Origin: QHXW01 sp963768075
GTDB taxonomy: Bacteria; Acidobacteriota; Terriglobia; Bryobacterales; Bryobacteraceae
Direction of reading: 5' to 3'
DNA length: 64,000 nucleotides
NCBI GenBank assembly: GCA_963768075.1
Contig: CAVYHD010000022.1
Location: forward strand, 62,001 to 126,000
The notes beneath the pieces were generated by a model. It was not told the DNA's origin. It was given only the letters and a program-made list of their open reading frames with translations, and searched no databases. The first letter of the stretch is position 1. Each line of letters opens with the position of its first letter. The position numbers were made by a program, and so were the translations under genes. This document shows, piece by piece, positions 1 through 8,829 of the stretch.

Positions 1-2855
1 TTCTCGAATTTGGCCTGCAGCGAATTGTAGCGGTTGAAGCCGTCGGGACTGACGTTGACGCCCACCGCGGCATATTGAGGATACGGGACGCTGATCAGGC
101 TCAGCGGAACTGTGGGGCCATAGAGGGACACCAGCCCAGGCGGAGTAGCCACGGTTTGGTTGATCTGGGTCTTGAGCTGCAGCCGCGTTGCGGTAGGTAC
201 GATATCGTAATTCCTGAATTCATCTCCGTAGAGATGCAAACCGTGCGTGCCTACATATCCGACGCTCAGCATCATACTGGAAGGAAGCTCGCGCTGCACG
301 TAGAAGCTCCATTGCTCCACATACGGAGCGTGATCACCATTCAGAAAGGCTCCCAGTCCGGTTCCCAGGAACTGGTCGTTTGTCGTTTTCACCAGGCTAA
401 GCGGAGGCAGATTCAGGTTGGGCGCCCCTTGGCTGAGGATGAACGCGGGCCTCTCGCCGGTATGATCAGTGCCCTCCTCCCCATAGGTAAAGTAGTTGGC
501 GTAAGCGGGAGCGCTGATGGCCCCGTTCTGATCGCCAAACGCCGAACTGATGGAGTTACTGTAAATGATGTCATAACCGCCGCGGATCACGGTTTTCCGG
601 TCCGAGAACGGCGCCCACGAGAAATTCACGCGCGGTCCGAAGCTGTTCTTGTTTGCCGGAAAGACGTCGGCCGAGGGGTGGGCGGGAGTCCCAAAATAAA
701 CCAAGCCGCCTGCATAGGGGACGTCCGGATTCTGAAGGTTGAAGTCAAAGTTGGCCAGCGCATTGGTCCGCTCACGGAACCAGCCGTAGAGGTCATAGCG
801 CAGGCCGATGTTCAGCGTGAAATTCTTCGTAATCCGATAGTCGTCTTGAATGTAGAAGCCCCAATAGTCGTTGGTCTGATAGGGCGCGTGATACGTTCCG
901 GTCCCGCTGCTTTGGTCCACCGCGCCTAACAGGAACTGAGCCAGGCCGTTTCCGCCCAATCCCGTCACCGGGTCGTTGGTCAGACCGCCGCCGAAGCTGA
1001 GGTTGTATCCCCAGCCCGCCAGGTTCCAATTGTCGTCGCGGCGCCACATGAAACCCGCTTTCAATGTGTGCTTTCCAACAATCTTCGTGAGGTTATCGAG
1101 CACTGTGTATGCATCTTCGCCCTGAATCGCGTTTTGCCACTGCTGCGGCCCGAACGAGGGATATCCCCCGAGACCGATCGTCGGGACGGGAAAGAAGACT
1201 GGGTCCGAGATGAAGTTCAGACCCTGGACCTTCTGCTCGATGATGTTATTGTCCACCAGCGCGTTCGGATTTGGTGTCGCCTTCTGATTCTGACGGCTGT
1301 AGCTTGCCCGCACTTCATTGACGAACGTACCGCCAAAAGTCTGTGTGTGCCCGAGCGTGAAAATCTGGTTAAAGGTCCTGTAGGGCTGTGCGCCGGCCAC
1401 GCCGGCGGTCTGCGCCGTCGGCCCGGTCCACGGCAGGCGGTAGTTCGTGTACCAGCTTGGATTCAGCAGATATTCGACGAAGAGTTTGCTGTTATCGTTG
1501 ATCTGGTGATCGACTTTCACGGACAGATTATTGGTGGTCTGGCTGCTGCCAACGTCGCCCAGAAAATTGTTGCACAGCACGCCGCAACCGCCCGACCCCT
1601 GCTGCAACGGGTCCACGAAATTGGGGTTCGGAAAACTGTTGACATAGTAGGCGGCCAAAGGGTCGATCTGGCTTTTGGGGATGATCGGTGTTGGATACGG
1701 AGTCCGATGAAATAGGCCATTGGCGTCGGGTCCTGTGGTCGTATACGGATTGTAAAGGCAGTTATTCACTCCAGCGGCCGGATCGCACACTGCGGCTAAA
1801 TTAGGCCGGTCCGTGAAGTTGCCCTGGCGTTCCTGCGCCGTCGGCACCGTATAAAGCTGGGGCTTGAGTTCATGTAGGAACGAAGTCTCCCAGGACGCGA
1901 AAAAGAACGTCTTGTTCTTGCGAATCGGCCCACCGATGGTTCCGCCGAAATCGTTGTAATTCACAGATGGAGACAAAAACTCGGTGCCAGCGGCGTCACG
2001 GCGCTGGAACGGGTTGCTGGCGCTGAAATAGGAGTTGCGGTTGAATCCGTATGCGTCTCCATGGAACTGGTTGGTGCCCGACTTCAACACGACGTTGATC
2101 ACCGCGCCGCTCGTCCGGCTCCACTCCGCCGCCAGACCGTTGTTCAGCATGGCAAATTCGGAAACGGCATCGGGCGCCGGATTCACCACCACGCTCTCCG
2201 GCCCCACAATGGCGTTCAAAGTGCCATCCAGGTACCAGGCGTTGGCGCCGCCCTGGCTGCCGTTCACGCTGATCCCCGATCCCACGATGTGGGTTGGATC
2301 CGGGAATCCACCGAACTGGCTGTTAAAGCCAAACACGGATCCCGATGGCCCTACCGATTGCGTGACCCCGGGGAGCAATTGAATCAGGGTCTGAATATCG
2401 CGCCCCACGATCGGAACTTCATCCAGAATCTGGCCCTGCACCTCGGTGCTGAAGTTGGAAGCCGTCTGTTCTACCAGAGGGGCCTCCGCCCTGACGTCGA
2501 CAGTCTCCGCGAGTTGTCCGATCTTCAACACTCCATCCACGCTCACGGTTGTGCCGGCCTTGACTTCAATGTTCGTGAATTCCAGGGTCGCGAATCCCTG
2601 GTTCTGGAAACGCACGGTGTAGGAGCCTGGCACCAATTCGGGGGCGGCGTAGTATCCGGAATCGTTGGTGACCTGGGTTGCGGTCACTCCGGTCGCCGTG
2701 TTGGTGATCTCGACACGGACCTTGGGGACGGACGCTCCCTGTGCGTCGGTCACGGTCCCTTGGACGGCTCCGCGATCCACGGAAGCGTGACAAATGCCCG
2801 CGAGAAACAAGGCAACAATGGCGAATGAACACGGAAAAGAGAAGCGCTTCTTCAA
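1..2855 (-). CDS. TonB-dependent receptor, Oar-like, C-terminus beyond window edge
   Basis: The frame is open from a TTG at 2855 (MKKRFSFPCSF, then a hydrophobic signal peptide) to the left edge, where it still reads in frame (VNVSPDGFNRYNSLQAKFE). About 950 residues are visible. After the signal peptide comes a carboxypeptidase-regulatory-like fold (GAVQGTVTDAQGASVP, with TGVTATQVTNDSGYY), then the plug (IQTLIQLLPGV, INVVLKSGTNQFHGDAYGF, GGTIGGPIRKNKTFFFASWE) and barrel strands (FTLNIGLRYDLY, LPSSMMLSVGYVGTHG). This is the Oar/CarboxypepD_reg TonB family abundant in Acidobacteriota, predicted to sit in the outer membrane and import large ligands. The substrate cannot be told. No ATG lies nearby in frame, so the TTG start is preferred but not proven. 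It is the only one of the three TonB genes here with an unbroken frame. Confidence 0.9.
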   Translation of the reverse strand, partial: MKKRFSFPCSFAIVALFLAGICHASVDRGAVQGTVTDAQGASVPKVRVEITNTATGVTATQVTNDSGYYAAPELVPGSYTVRFQNQGFATLEFTNIEVKAGTTVSVDGVLKIGQLAETVDVRAEAPLVEQTASNFSTEVQGQILDEVPIVGRDIQTLIQLLPGVTQSVGPSGSVFGFNSQFGGFPDPTHIVGSGISVNGSQGGANAWYLDGTLNAIVGPESVVVNPAPDAVSEFAMLNNGLAAEWSRTSGAVINVVLKSGTNQFHGDAYGFNRNSYFSASNPFQRRDAAGTEFLSPSVNYNDFGGTIGGPIRKNKTFFFASWETSFLHELKPQLYTVPTAQERQGNFTDRPNLAAVCDPAAGVNNCLYNPYTTTGPDANGLFHRTPYPTPIIPKSQIDPLAAYYVNSFPNPNFVDPLQQGSGGCGVLCNNFLGDVGSSQTTNNLSVKVDHQINDNSKLFVEYLLNPSWYTNYRLPWTGPTAQTAGVAGAQPYRTFNQIFTLGHTQTFGGTFVNEVRASYSRQNQKATPNPNALVDNNIIEQKVQGLNFISDPVFFPVPTIGLGGYPSFGPQQWQNAIQGEDAYTVLDNLTKIVGKHTLKAGFMWRRDDNWNLAGWGYNLSFGGGLTNDPVTGLGGNGLAQFLLGAVDQSSGTGTYHAPYQTNDYWGFYIQDDYRITKNFTLNIGLRYDLYGWFRERTNALANFDFNLQNPDVPYAGGLVYFGTPAHPSADVFPANKNSFGPRVNFSWAPFSDRKTVIRGGYDIIYSNSISSAFGDQNGAISAPAYANYFTYGEEGTDHTGERPAFILSQGAPNLNLPPLSLVKTTNDQFLGTGLGAFLNGDHAPYVEQWSFYVQRELPSSMMLSVGYVGTHGLHLYGDEFRNYDIVPTATRLQLKTQINQTVATPPGLVSLYGPTVPLSLISVPYPQYAAVGVNVSPDGFNRYNSLQAKFE

Positions 2856-3011
2856 GTCGACACCCCCTGCGCACGGATTCGAACAACTGCGCGAAGCATG
2901 GATTGGAAAGAATGGTAACCGACTAAAGGCTTAAAGTCAATGATCCGGAGTGTCTGAAAAGTACACCTTTCAGGCGCTTCGCAATCTTCTTGCGACATCT
3001 TCGCCTCGCGG

Positions 3012-4169
3012 CTAACGGTTGTCACCCAAACGCTGCCGTGCCTCGGCCAGCTTAGCGGAGATCTCCCGCGAACCGGGCTCGAGGGCCGCGGCCTTCTCGA
3101 GGAGGTCGGCGGCCTGCCGCCATTCCTTATTTTGGGCATGATGCTCAGCGGAGATGGACATCTCTTCGGCGAGCAAGCGGCGAACAGCGGGATCGTCGGG
3201 CTTCAATTCGTGGGCGCGGGTTAGCACCACCATCGCCTCACGGTCCTCGGCGCCCATGTAGAGAATCGTGCCATATAAGATATTTGCCTCAACGAAATCG
3301 GGCCTCAGGCGGACCGCCTCCGCCGCGTGCTCGCGGGCGCGGGCTATGTCCTTCAGGTGAAAACAGGTGAGTGCCAGGTTATATTGAATTTCGGAGGAAT
3401 CGGGATCAAGGGCAACCGCCTTCTCCCACGCCGCACGCGCCTGCGGGTACTTTTCCGCTTCCCCAAAGAGCATGCCGATGGCGACGATCTTATCGACATC
3501 ATCGGTATCAGTCAGAGGTCCGCACAGTTCCCATGCCTGATCGGCCTGTCCCTGGCTCAACGATGTCCGGCAGCGGCCAATCGCGACCGATCCCTCCAGG
3601 TAATAACCGTGCAACCGTCTGGTTTGAGTGAACTCCTTCTCGGCCTGATCGCTTTGCCCCAGCTTCTGGTAGGCGCGCCCCAGTAATTGGTGCACGCGCG
3701 CGTCACGGGGGTTCCGCGCGGATTCCTGCTTCAGAACCTGAATGCTGAGCGGATACTTCGCCTGCTTGTAATAGGCCGAGCCGAGATAATAGAGCTCGTC
3801 GCGAACCGGATTTTCGCGCGAGAGGGAACGGAAGCGCCGAATGGCGGAATCGAGATTTCGATCGATGAGATCCATGCGGCCCAGATAGTATGTGGCGACG
3901 CCGGCGGAGTTCTTCCTGGCGAGCATCTGCTCCAGCAACGGACGGGCCCGGCCGTAGTCGCGGAGTTCAAAATAGCAAATGGCGAGTTGTTCGGCGGCTT
4001 GCGCCAAGGCAGGATCGTCGCGCAACGCCTGCTGGAACTCATCGGCTGCTTCGGCGAAGCGCTCTGCCTGCAAGAATTGATTCCCGCTCCCTAGATGAGC
4101 CTGGGCTGCGGACGCCGCACTCGCGGGAGCGCCGCCAGCGTTCCAGAGCATCAGAACCAGCAGCACCAT
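3012..4169 (-). CDS. Secreted TPR-repeat protein
   Basis: A protein of 385 residues from the ATG at 4169 (MVLLVLMLW, a short hydrophobic leader ending near ASAASA). The open frame continues upstream into the divergent gene, but that part has no signal or repeat character, so I take 4169. The body is a series of tetratricopeptide repeats, for example residues starting GSGNQFLQAERFAEAADEFQ, AIGMLFGEAEKYPQARAAWE and YNLALTCFHLKDIARAREHA. TPR arrays mediate protein binding; the leader suggests a periplasmic location. It diverges from another TPR gene with only about 50-90 bp between, so the two may share a control region. The specific role is unknown. Confidence 0.85.
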   Translation of the reverse strand: MVLLVLMLWNAGGAPASAASAAQAHLGSGNQFLQAERFAEAADEFQQALRDDPALAQAAEQLAICYFELRDYGRARPLLEQMLARKNSAGVATYYLGRMDLIDRNLDSAIRRFRSLSRENPVRDELYYLGSAYYKQAKYPLSIQVLKQESARNPRDARVHQLLGRAYQKLGQSDQAEKEFTQTRRLHGYYLEGSVAIGRCRTSLSQGQADQAWELCGPLTDTDDVDKIVAIGMLFGEAEKYPQARAAWEKAVALDPDSSEIQYNLALTCFHLKDIARAREHAAEAVRLRPDFVEANILYGTILYMGAEDREAMVVLTRAHELKPDDPAVRRLLAEEMSISAEHHAQNKEWRQAADLLEKAAALEPGSREISAKLAEARQRLGDNR

Positions 4170-4221
4170 AGTCGACCAAGTGTAGCAGTGCCAACAGCGG
4201 CCGGCAGTTGACACCCCGCGG

Positions 4222-5607
4222 TTGCAGATCCGACTATTATGGATCGGGACAATAAGCGTGAGACTGGTGGCAGGAGGCTTGCTCATTCTGATTCTCGGTT
4301 TGAAAGGCCGAGCCCAAGCGCCGTCGGTGGAAGAACAGCAGTATCTCTTCTCTGTTTTACCGCTGATAGAAACGGGCGAGCTTTCGAACGCGGAAAAGCG
4401 GCTCCTCTCGGGCATCGAGCAGTACCCGCGCTCTGCCATCCTGTACAACGCACTGGGTATCGTTTACCACAAGCAGGCCAAGAGCGATAAAGCCGCTGCT
4501 TCGTTCCGCAAGGCGATCGAGATACTACCATCCTTCACTGCGGCGCAACTCCAGCTTGCTTCGATTGACCAGGAGCAAGGCAACCGAACAGAAGCGGCGC
4601 AGTTGTATCGCTCCGCCGGTGACAGTACCACAAATTTTGACGCTCTCGCGGCCGCCGGCCTAGGGCTGGCTGAGTGCGAGGACTACGCGGGCGCGGCTCG
4701 CGTGCTCGAGCGCGCTCACGCCCTGCGGCCGGACGCGGAGTCGGTCAAGTACAACCTGGCGCTGGCGCAATACAAGAGCGGCAATCCGGCATCTGCTCTG
4801 GAGTCGCTACAATCGATCGCCGCAGAACGCCAGCCAGACGTTCTTCATCTGCGCGGCAAGGTGCTAGAGGGTTTGGGTAAAGCCGAAGGTGCAGTTGACC
4901 TCACGACGGCGTGCCGCCTGGAACCGGGAAACGAAGTATTTTGCGCCGACGCGGCCCTGGCGGATATCCGGCAGGAGAGATTCCTGGATGCGATCGCGGT
5001 ATTGGAGCCGAGCCTCGAGAAATCAAAGGGATCATTGTCCATGTTGCCGTTGATGGGTCTGGCACAATTTCGTTTGGGTCGGTACCACGACGCGATGTCG
5101 AGTTACACTGCCGCCCTTCAAAAGGACCCGAGCGTCGATCCGTCGCGCGAGGGTCTGGGTTTTCTTTGTTACGTAACCGGGGACCTGGAAAAAGCGCGCG
5201 CCGTAATCGAGGAAGGCTTGAAGAATCCCAACGCCGATTTCTATCTCGCGCATCTTGATGCGATGGTGCTCTACCGCCTCTCACCGCAGTTACGATCCAA
5301 GGCGCTCGACGCCGTAGGGCGTGCGCTTCGGGCTAACGGTCAATTTGCGCCGTCTTACTTTTTGCGCGGAAAGATTCGCATGGACCAAAACGACTTTGCG
5401 GGCGCCCTCGGCGACTTCGAACACGCTGTCGAGTTGGACCCCAAGTATCCGCTCCCCTATTACAAGATGGCTCAGATCTATACGCGACAGGGGAGAACTA
5501 AAGAGGCAGAGGCCGCGCGGCGTAAATTCTCCGAGCTGGGAAATCTGAGGGAGGAAGAAATACTCCTGCGCCAGACGCAGAACATCCTCCTGCCGGGGCC
5601 GCGTTAA
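4222..5607 (+). CDS. TPR-repeat protein with N-terminal signal/anchor
   Basis: A protein of up to 461 residues. Two starts are possible: TTG at 4222 or GTG at 4258. The GTG would give MRLVAGGLLILILGLKGRAQA, a compact signal peptide. The rest is TPR units (AILYNALGIVYHKQAKSDK, SAGDSTTNFDALAAAGLGLA, LRGKIRMDQNDFAGALGDF, YKMAQIYTRQGRTKEAEAA). The stop is 4 bp before the FG-GAP/ASPIC gene, so the two are almost certainly one operon, a pairing often seen in Acidobacteriota. A role as a scaffold for the secreted partner is inference. Confidence 0.85.
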   Translation: MQIRLLWIGTISVRLVAGGLLILILGLKGRAQAPSVEEQQYLFSVLPLIETGELSNAEKRLLSGIEQYPRSAILYNALGIVYHKQAKSDKAAASFRKAIEILPSFTAAQLQLASIDQEQGNRTEAAQLYRSAGDSTTNFDALAAAGLGLAECEDYAGAARVLERAHALRPDAESVKYNLALAQYKSGNPASALESLQSIAAERQPDVLHLRGKVLEGLGKAEGAVDLTTACRLEPGNEVFCADAALADIRQERFLDAIAVLEPSLEKSKGSLSMLPLMGLAQFRLGRYHDAMSSYTAALQKDPSVDPSREGLGFLCYVTGDLEKARAVIEEGLKNPNADFYLAHLDAMVLYRLSPQLRSKALDAVGRALRANGQFAPSYFLRGKIRMDQNDFAGALGDFEHAVELDPKYPLPYYKMAQIYTRQGRTKEAEAARRKFSELGNLREEEILLRQTQNILLPGPR

Positions 5608-5611
5608 GATT

Positions 5612-7318
5612 ATGCCCCGTGGCGTTCGCTGGCTGCCGCTCGTCCCGGTTGCCGGCTTGGTGTGCGCCATGATTACCAAAGACGCATGGCCGGTGAGATT
5701 CCTGGATATTGCGCGAAGAGCCGGTCTGATGACAGCTAATGTGTCTGGCGGCATCACAAGCAAGAAATACATCCTTGAGATGAACGGCAGTGGTGTGGCT
5801 TTCTTCGACTACAACCACGACGGTTATGTTGATTTGTTCGTGGTGAACGGAACGCAGCTCGACCGCAGTGCGAGCACGGAGGAACCGGTGAGCCATCTGT
5901 ATCGCAACAACGGCGACGGCACATTCACCGACGTGACGCGTGAGGCCGGCCTGGCTTATTCGGGGTGGGGCCAGGGAGCTTGTGTGGCTGACTTCGATAA
6001 TGATGGATATGACGATTTGTTCGTCACTTACTACGGCAAAAACCGGCTCTATCACAACAATGGCAACGGCACGTTCACCGAGATGGCGGAGCGCGCCGGC
6101 CTTGCCGGGACCGATGGGCGATGGAACTCGGGCTGTGCGTTTCTCGACTACGACCGTGATGGCAAGGTGGATCTGTTCGTCGCGAACTACGTCGACTTGG
6201 GTCCGAACTTCTCAAACGTACCCAAGCCGGGATCGGGCGAGTTCTGCCAGTACAAGGGCATTCCCATTGCATGCGGCCCTCGCGGCCTTCCCGCGGCGGT
6301 GAATTATCTCTACCACAATAATGGCGATGGCACGTTCTCCGACGTCAGTGCGCGGGCAGGCATCCGCAAAACCGAAGGCCATTACGCACTGGGCGTGTTG
6401 ACGTTCGATTACGATAACGATGGCTGGCCAGATATCTACGTGGCTTGCGATTCGGCGGCGAGCATTCTATATCACAACCAGCGCGACGGCACCTTCCACG
6501 ACTCCGGCGTGGCTTCGGGAGTGGCCTACAACGAGGATGGAGAAGCGCAGGCGGGCATGGGGGTGGCGGCGCTCGATTACGATCATGACGGTTTCTTCGA
6601 CATAGTGAAGACAAACTTCTCCGACGACAGTCCCAACCTCTACCACAACAATGGCGACGGCACCTTTTCCGATCGCGTCTTTCAAGCGGGGCTCGGACGG
6701 CAGCGGAACTTTCTGGGCTGGGGGGTGGTTGCAGCCGACTTCGATAACGATGGTTGGAGCGACATTTTCATAGTGAACGGCCATTTAACCCCTGAAATCG
6801 ACACGGCAAAGAGCGACGCCACATATAGGCAGCGTAAACTGCTGTACCGCAACCTGCGGGATGGGCGCTTCGAAGATGTCACGCTGGCTTCCGGCCCGGA
6901 CATCGCGGGCCTGCATTCCAGCCGGGGCGCGGCAGCGGCGGATCTATACAATGACGGCCGCCTCGCAGTCGTGGTAAATGAGCTGCACGAGAGGCCATCG
7001 CTGCTTGCGCCGGAAGCAGTGTCCCCGAACCACTGGATCGGCATACAACTGATTGGGACCAGGTCGAATCGGGATGGCCTTGGCGCGCGCGTTGAAATAG
7101 AGTCGGCCGGCCTTCGACAGATCGATGAGGTCCGGAGCGGCGGCAGCTATCTTTCGCAGAGCGATTTGCGGCTGCATTTTGGTCTGGGCACGGCAACGCG
7201 CGCTGAGCTTGTCACGGTGCATTGGCCGAGCGGCACAGTGGATACCGTGCACGGCATTCCGGCTGATCGCCCTGTCGTTATAGAGGAAGGCTCCGGGATG
7301 TGGCGGAAGCCGAAGTGA
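5612..7318 (+). CDS. FG-GAP/VCBS repeat protein with C-terminal ASPIC/UnbV domain (CRTAC1-like)
   Basis: A protein of 568 residues. It shows six calcium-type DxDxDG loops at the tips of predicted propeller blades (DYNHDGYVDLF, DFDNDGYDDLF, DYDRDGKVDLF, DYDNDGWPDIY, DYDHDGFFDIV, DFDNDGWSDIF), each followed by LYHNNGDGTF-like strands, and one degenerate loop (DLYNDGRL). The last 90 residues match the ASPIC/UnbV fold (GLGARVEIES, VRSGGSYLSQSDLRLHFGLG, VTVHWPSG). The N-terminus is weakly hydrophobic, consistent with export. Family members are secreted calcium-binding propellers of mostly unknown ligand. Translationally close to the upstream TPR gene. Confidence 0.93.
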   Translation: MPRGVRWLPLVPVAGLVCAMITKDAWPVRFLDIARRAGLMTANVSGGITSKKYILEMNGSGVAFFDYNHDGYVDLFVVNGTQLDRSASTEEPVSHLYRNNGDGTFTDVTREAGLAYSGWGQGACVADFDNDGYDDLFVTYYGKNRLYHNNGNGTFTEMAERAGLAGTDGRWNSGCAFLDYDRDGKVDLFVANYVDLGPNFSNVPKPGSGEFCQYKGIPIACGPRGLPAAVNYLYHNNGDGTFSDVSARAGIRKTEGHYALGVLTFDYDNDGWPDIYVACDSAASILYHNQRDGTFHDSGVASGVAYNEDGEAQAGMGVAALDYDHDGFFDIVKTNFSDDSPNLYHNNGDGTFSDRVFQAGLGRQRNFLGWGVVAADFDNDGWSDIFIVNGHLTPEIDTAKSDATYRQRKLLYRNLRDGRFEDVTLASGPDIAGLHSSRGAAAADLYNDGRLAVVVNELHERPSLLAPEAVSPNHWIGIQLIGTRSNRDGLGARVEIESAGLRQIDEVRSGGSYLSQSDLRLHFGLGTATRAELVTVHWPSGTVDTVHGIPADRPVVIEEGSGMWRKPK

Positions 7319-7337
7319 GCCGGGAACGCGGCGCAGC

Positions 7338-8813
7338 TCAGGCGAGAATTTCTTTGACTATGCGGGCTTCGAAAACCGAGGTCAGCTTTTCTTTCAAGCC
7401 GCTCTGGTCGAAGACGAGCTTCTGGTAGTCGAGGCCTAGTAGGTGCAGGATGGTGGCGTGCCAGTCGGTCACACTGACTTTGTTCTCGACGGCCTCGTAG
7501 CCGATTTCATCCGTAGCGCCGTGAATGATTCCGGGTTTGACACCGCCGCCAGCCATCCATAGGCTGAAGCCTTTGGGATTGTGATCGCGGCCGGCGGAAG
7601 GGCCGGCATCGGTCTGGGCGATGGGTGAGCGGCCGAACTCGCCGCCCCAGATGACCAGCGTGTTGTCGAGCAAGCCGCGCTGTTTCAGGTCGGCCAGCAG
7701 GCCAGCGGTGGGCTTATCAGTGCGCAGGCTGGCATCTCTCATGCCGCTCTCCAGGCTGGTATGACTGTCCCAGATTTGCGAATTGATGTAAAGCTGCACG
7801 AAGCGCACGCCGCGCTCGACCAGGCGGCGCGCCATCAGGCAGCGGCGCCCATAGGAATCGGTGGGATCCTGACCGATGCCATACATCTCTTTGGTTGCCG
7901 CGCTTTCCTTGCCGATGTCCAGAGCGTCACTGGCTTCCAATTGCAGGCGGGCGGCGAGCTCATAACTGGAGATACGCGCGTCCAACTGGAGCTCGTTGGG
8001 ATGAGCCCGTTTGTGAATCCGATCCAGGCGCGAGATCAAGTCGCGCTCGGCATTGATGAGCTCCGCGGGTTTGTCGAAATCGGGCCGCAAGTCCAAAATC
8101 GGTGAGCCGACCGACCGCAGGCGCGTTCCCTGGTACAAGGGCGGCAGAAAACCGTTCTCCCAGTTCCAGGTTGCATTGATGGGCAGTCCCAGCGGATCAT
8201 CCAACACCACATATGCGGGAAGGTTCTGATTCTCGGTGCCCAGCCCGAACACAACCCAGGAGCCCATGGACGGACGCCCGGGAATGGGCCGCCCCGAATG
8301 GATCATGAATAGCGCCTGTTCGTGATTGAAGTGCACGGTGTACATGGAGCGAATCATGGCGATATCGTCGACATGCTGCGCCAAATTCGGCATCACCTCC
8401 GAAACCCAAGCGCCAGACTTGCCATATTGCTTAAACGCGAACGGGCTGCGCAGCAGCTTGCCGCTATGGTCGATATCCGCCTGGCCGCCTGCCGTCTCAT
8501 AGTTTTCGCCGCTATGCTTATCCAACTTAGGCTTGGGGTCGAAAAGATCCACCTGGCTGGGACCGCCATTCATGTACAGATGGATCACTGCTTTTGCCTT
8601 GGGCGGAAAGTCAGTGGGGCGAGGTTTGAGATCGTAGATCCGCCGGTGACCATCGGGGAGGTCCGAATCGGTCCCGGCAGCCATCAGCGGGCCCAAGCTT
8701 CCATAAACCTCACCGCTTAAAATGGTGGCCAGCGCAGTGCCATAGATTCCATCACCGATGCGGTTGAAAAAACCGCGGCGAGTCGTTTTTCCATTCGAAT
8801 TGTGCAGTGACAT
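7338..8813 (-). CDS. DUF1501 domain protein (Tat-exported, sulfatase-like fold)
   Basis: A protein of 491 residues from ATG 8813, chosen because a GAGG sits about 7 bases upstream; in-frame TTG (8837) and ATG (8825) starts also exist. The N-terminus KTTRRGFFNRIGDGIYGTALA is a plausible twin-arginine signal. DUF1501 hallmarks follow: HLYMNGGPSQVDLFDPKPKL, MNLAQHVDDIAMIRSM, FNHEQALFMIHSGRP, MARRLVERGVRFVQLY, WDSHTSL, VIWGGEFGRSPIAQ, GRDHNPKGFSLWMAGGGVKPG and WHATILHLLGLDYQKL. DUF1501 proteins resemble the alkaline-phosphatase/sulfatase superfamily. The gene follows the PSD1 cytochrome gene with a 16-bp gap, the standard partner arrangement in Planctomycetes and Solibacter. The substrate is unknown. 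Confidence 0.93.
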   Translation of the reverse strand: MSLHNSNGKTTRRGFFNRIGDGIYGTALATILSGEVYGSLGPLMAAGTDSDLPDGHRRIYDLKPRPTDFPPKAKAVIHLYMNGGPSQVDLFDPKPKLDKHSGENYETAGGQADIDHSGKLLRSPFAFKQYGKSGAWVSEVMPNLAQHVDDIAMIRSMYTVHFNHEQALFMIHSGRPIPGRPSMGSWVVFGLGTENQNLPAYVVLDDPLGLPINATWNWENGFLPPLYQGTRLRSVGSPILDLRPDFDKPAELINAERDLISRLDRIHKRAHPNELQLDARISSYELAARLQLEASDALDIGKESAATKEMYGIGQDPTDSYGRRCLMARRLVERGVRFVQLYINSQIWDSHTSLESGMRDASLRTDKPTAGLLADLKQRGLLDNTLVIWGGEFGRSPIAQTDAGPSAGRDHNPKGFSLWMAGGGVKPGIIHGATDEIGYEAVENKVSVTDWHATILHLLGLDYQKLVFDQSGLKEKLTSVFEARIVKEILA

Positions 8814-8829
8814 GCTTGACCTCATTGCC

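Noticed and set aside
75..2382. Long plus-strand ORFs over the first TonB gene
   Set aside because: Antisense shadows of a continuous TonB receptor frame with clear motifs; no family signal of their own.
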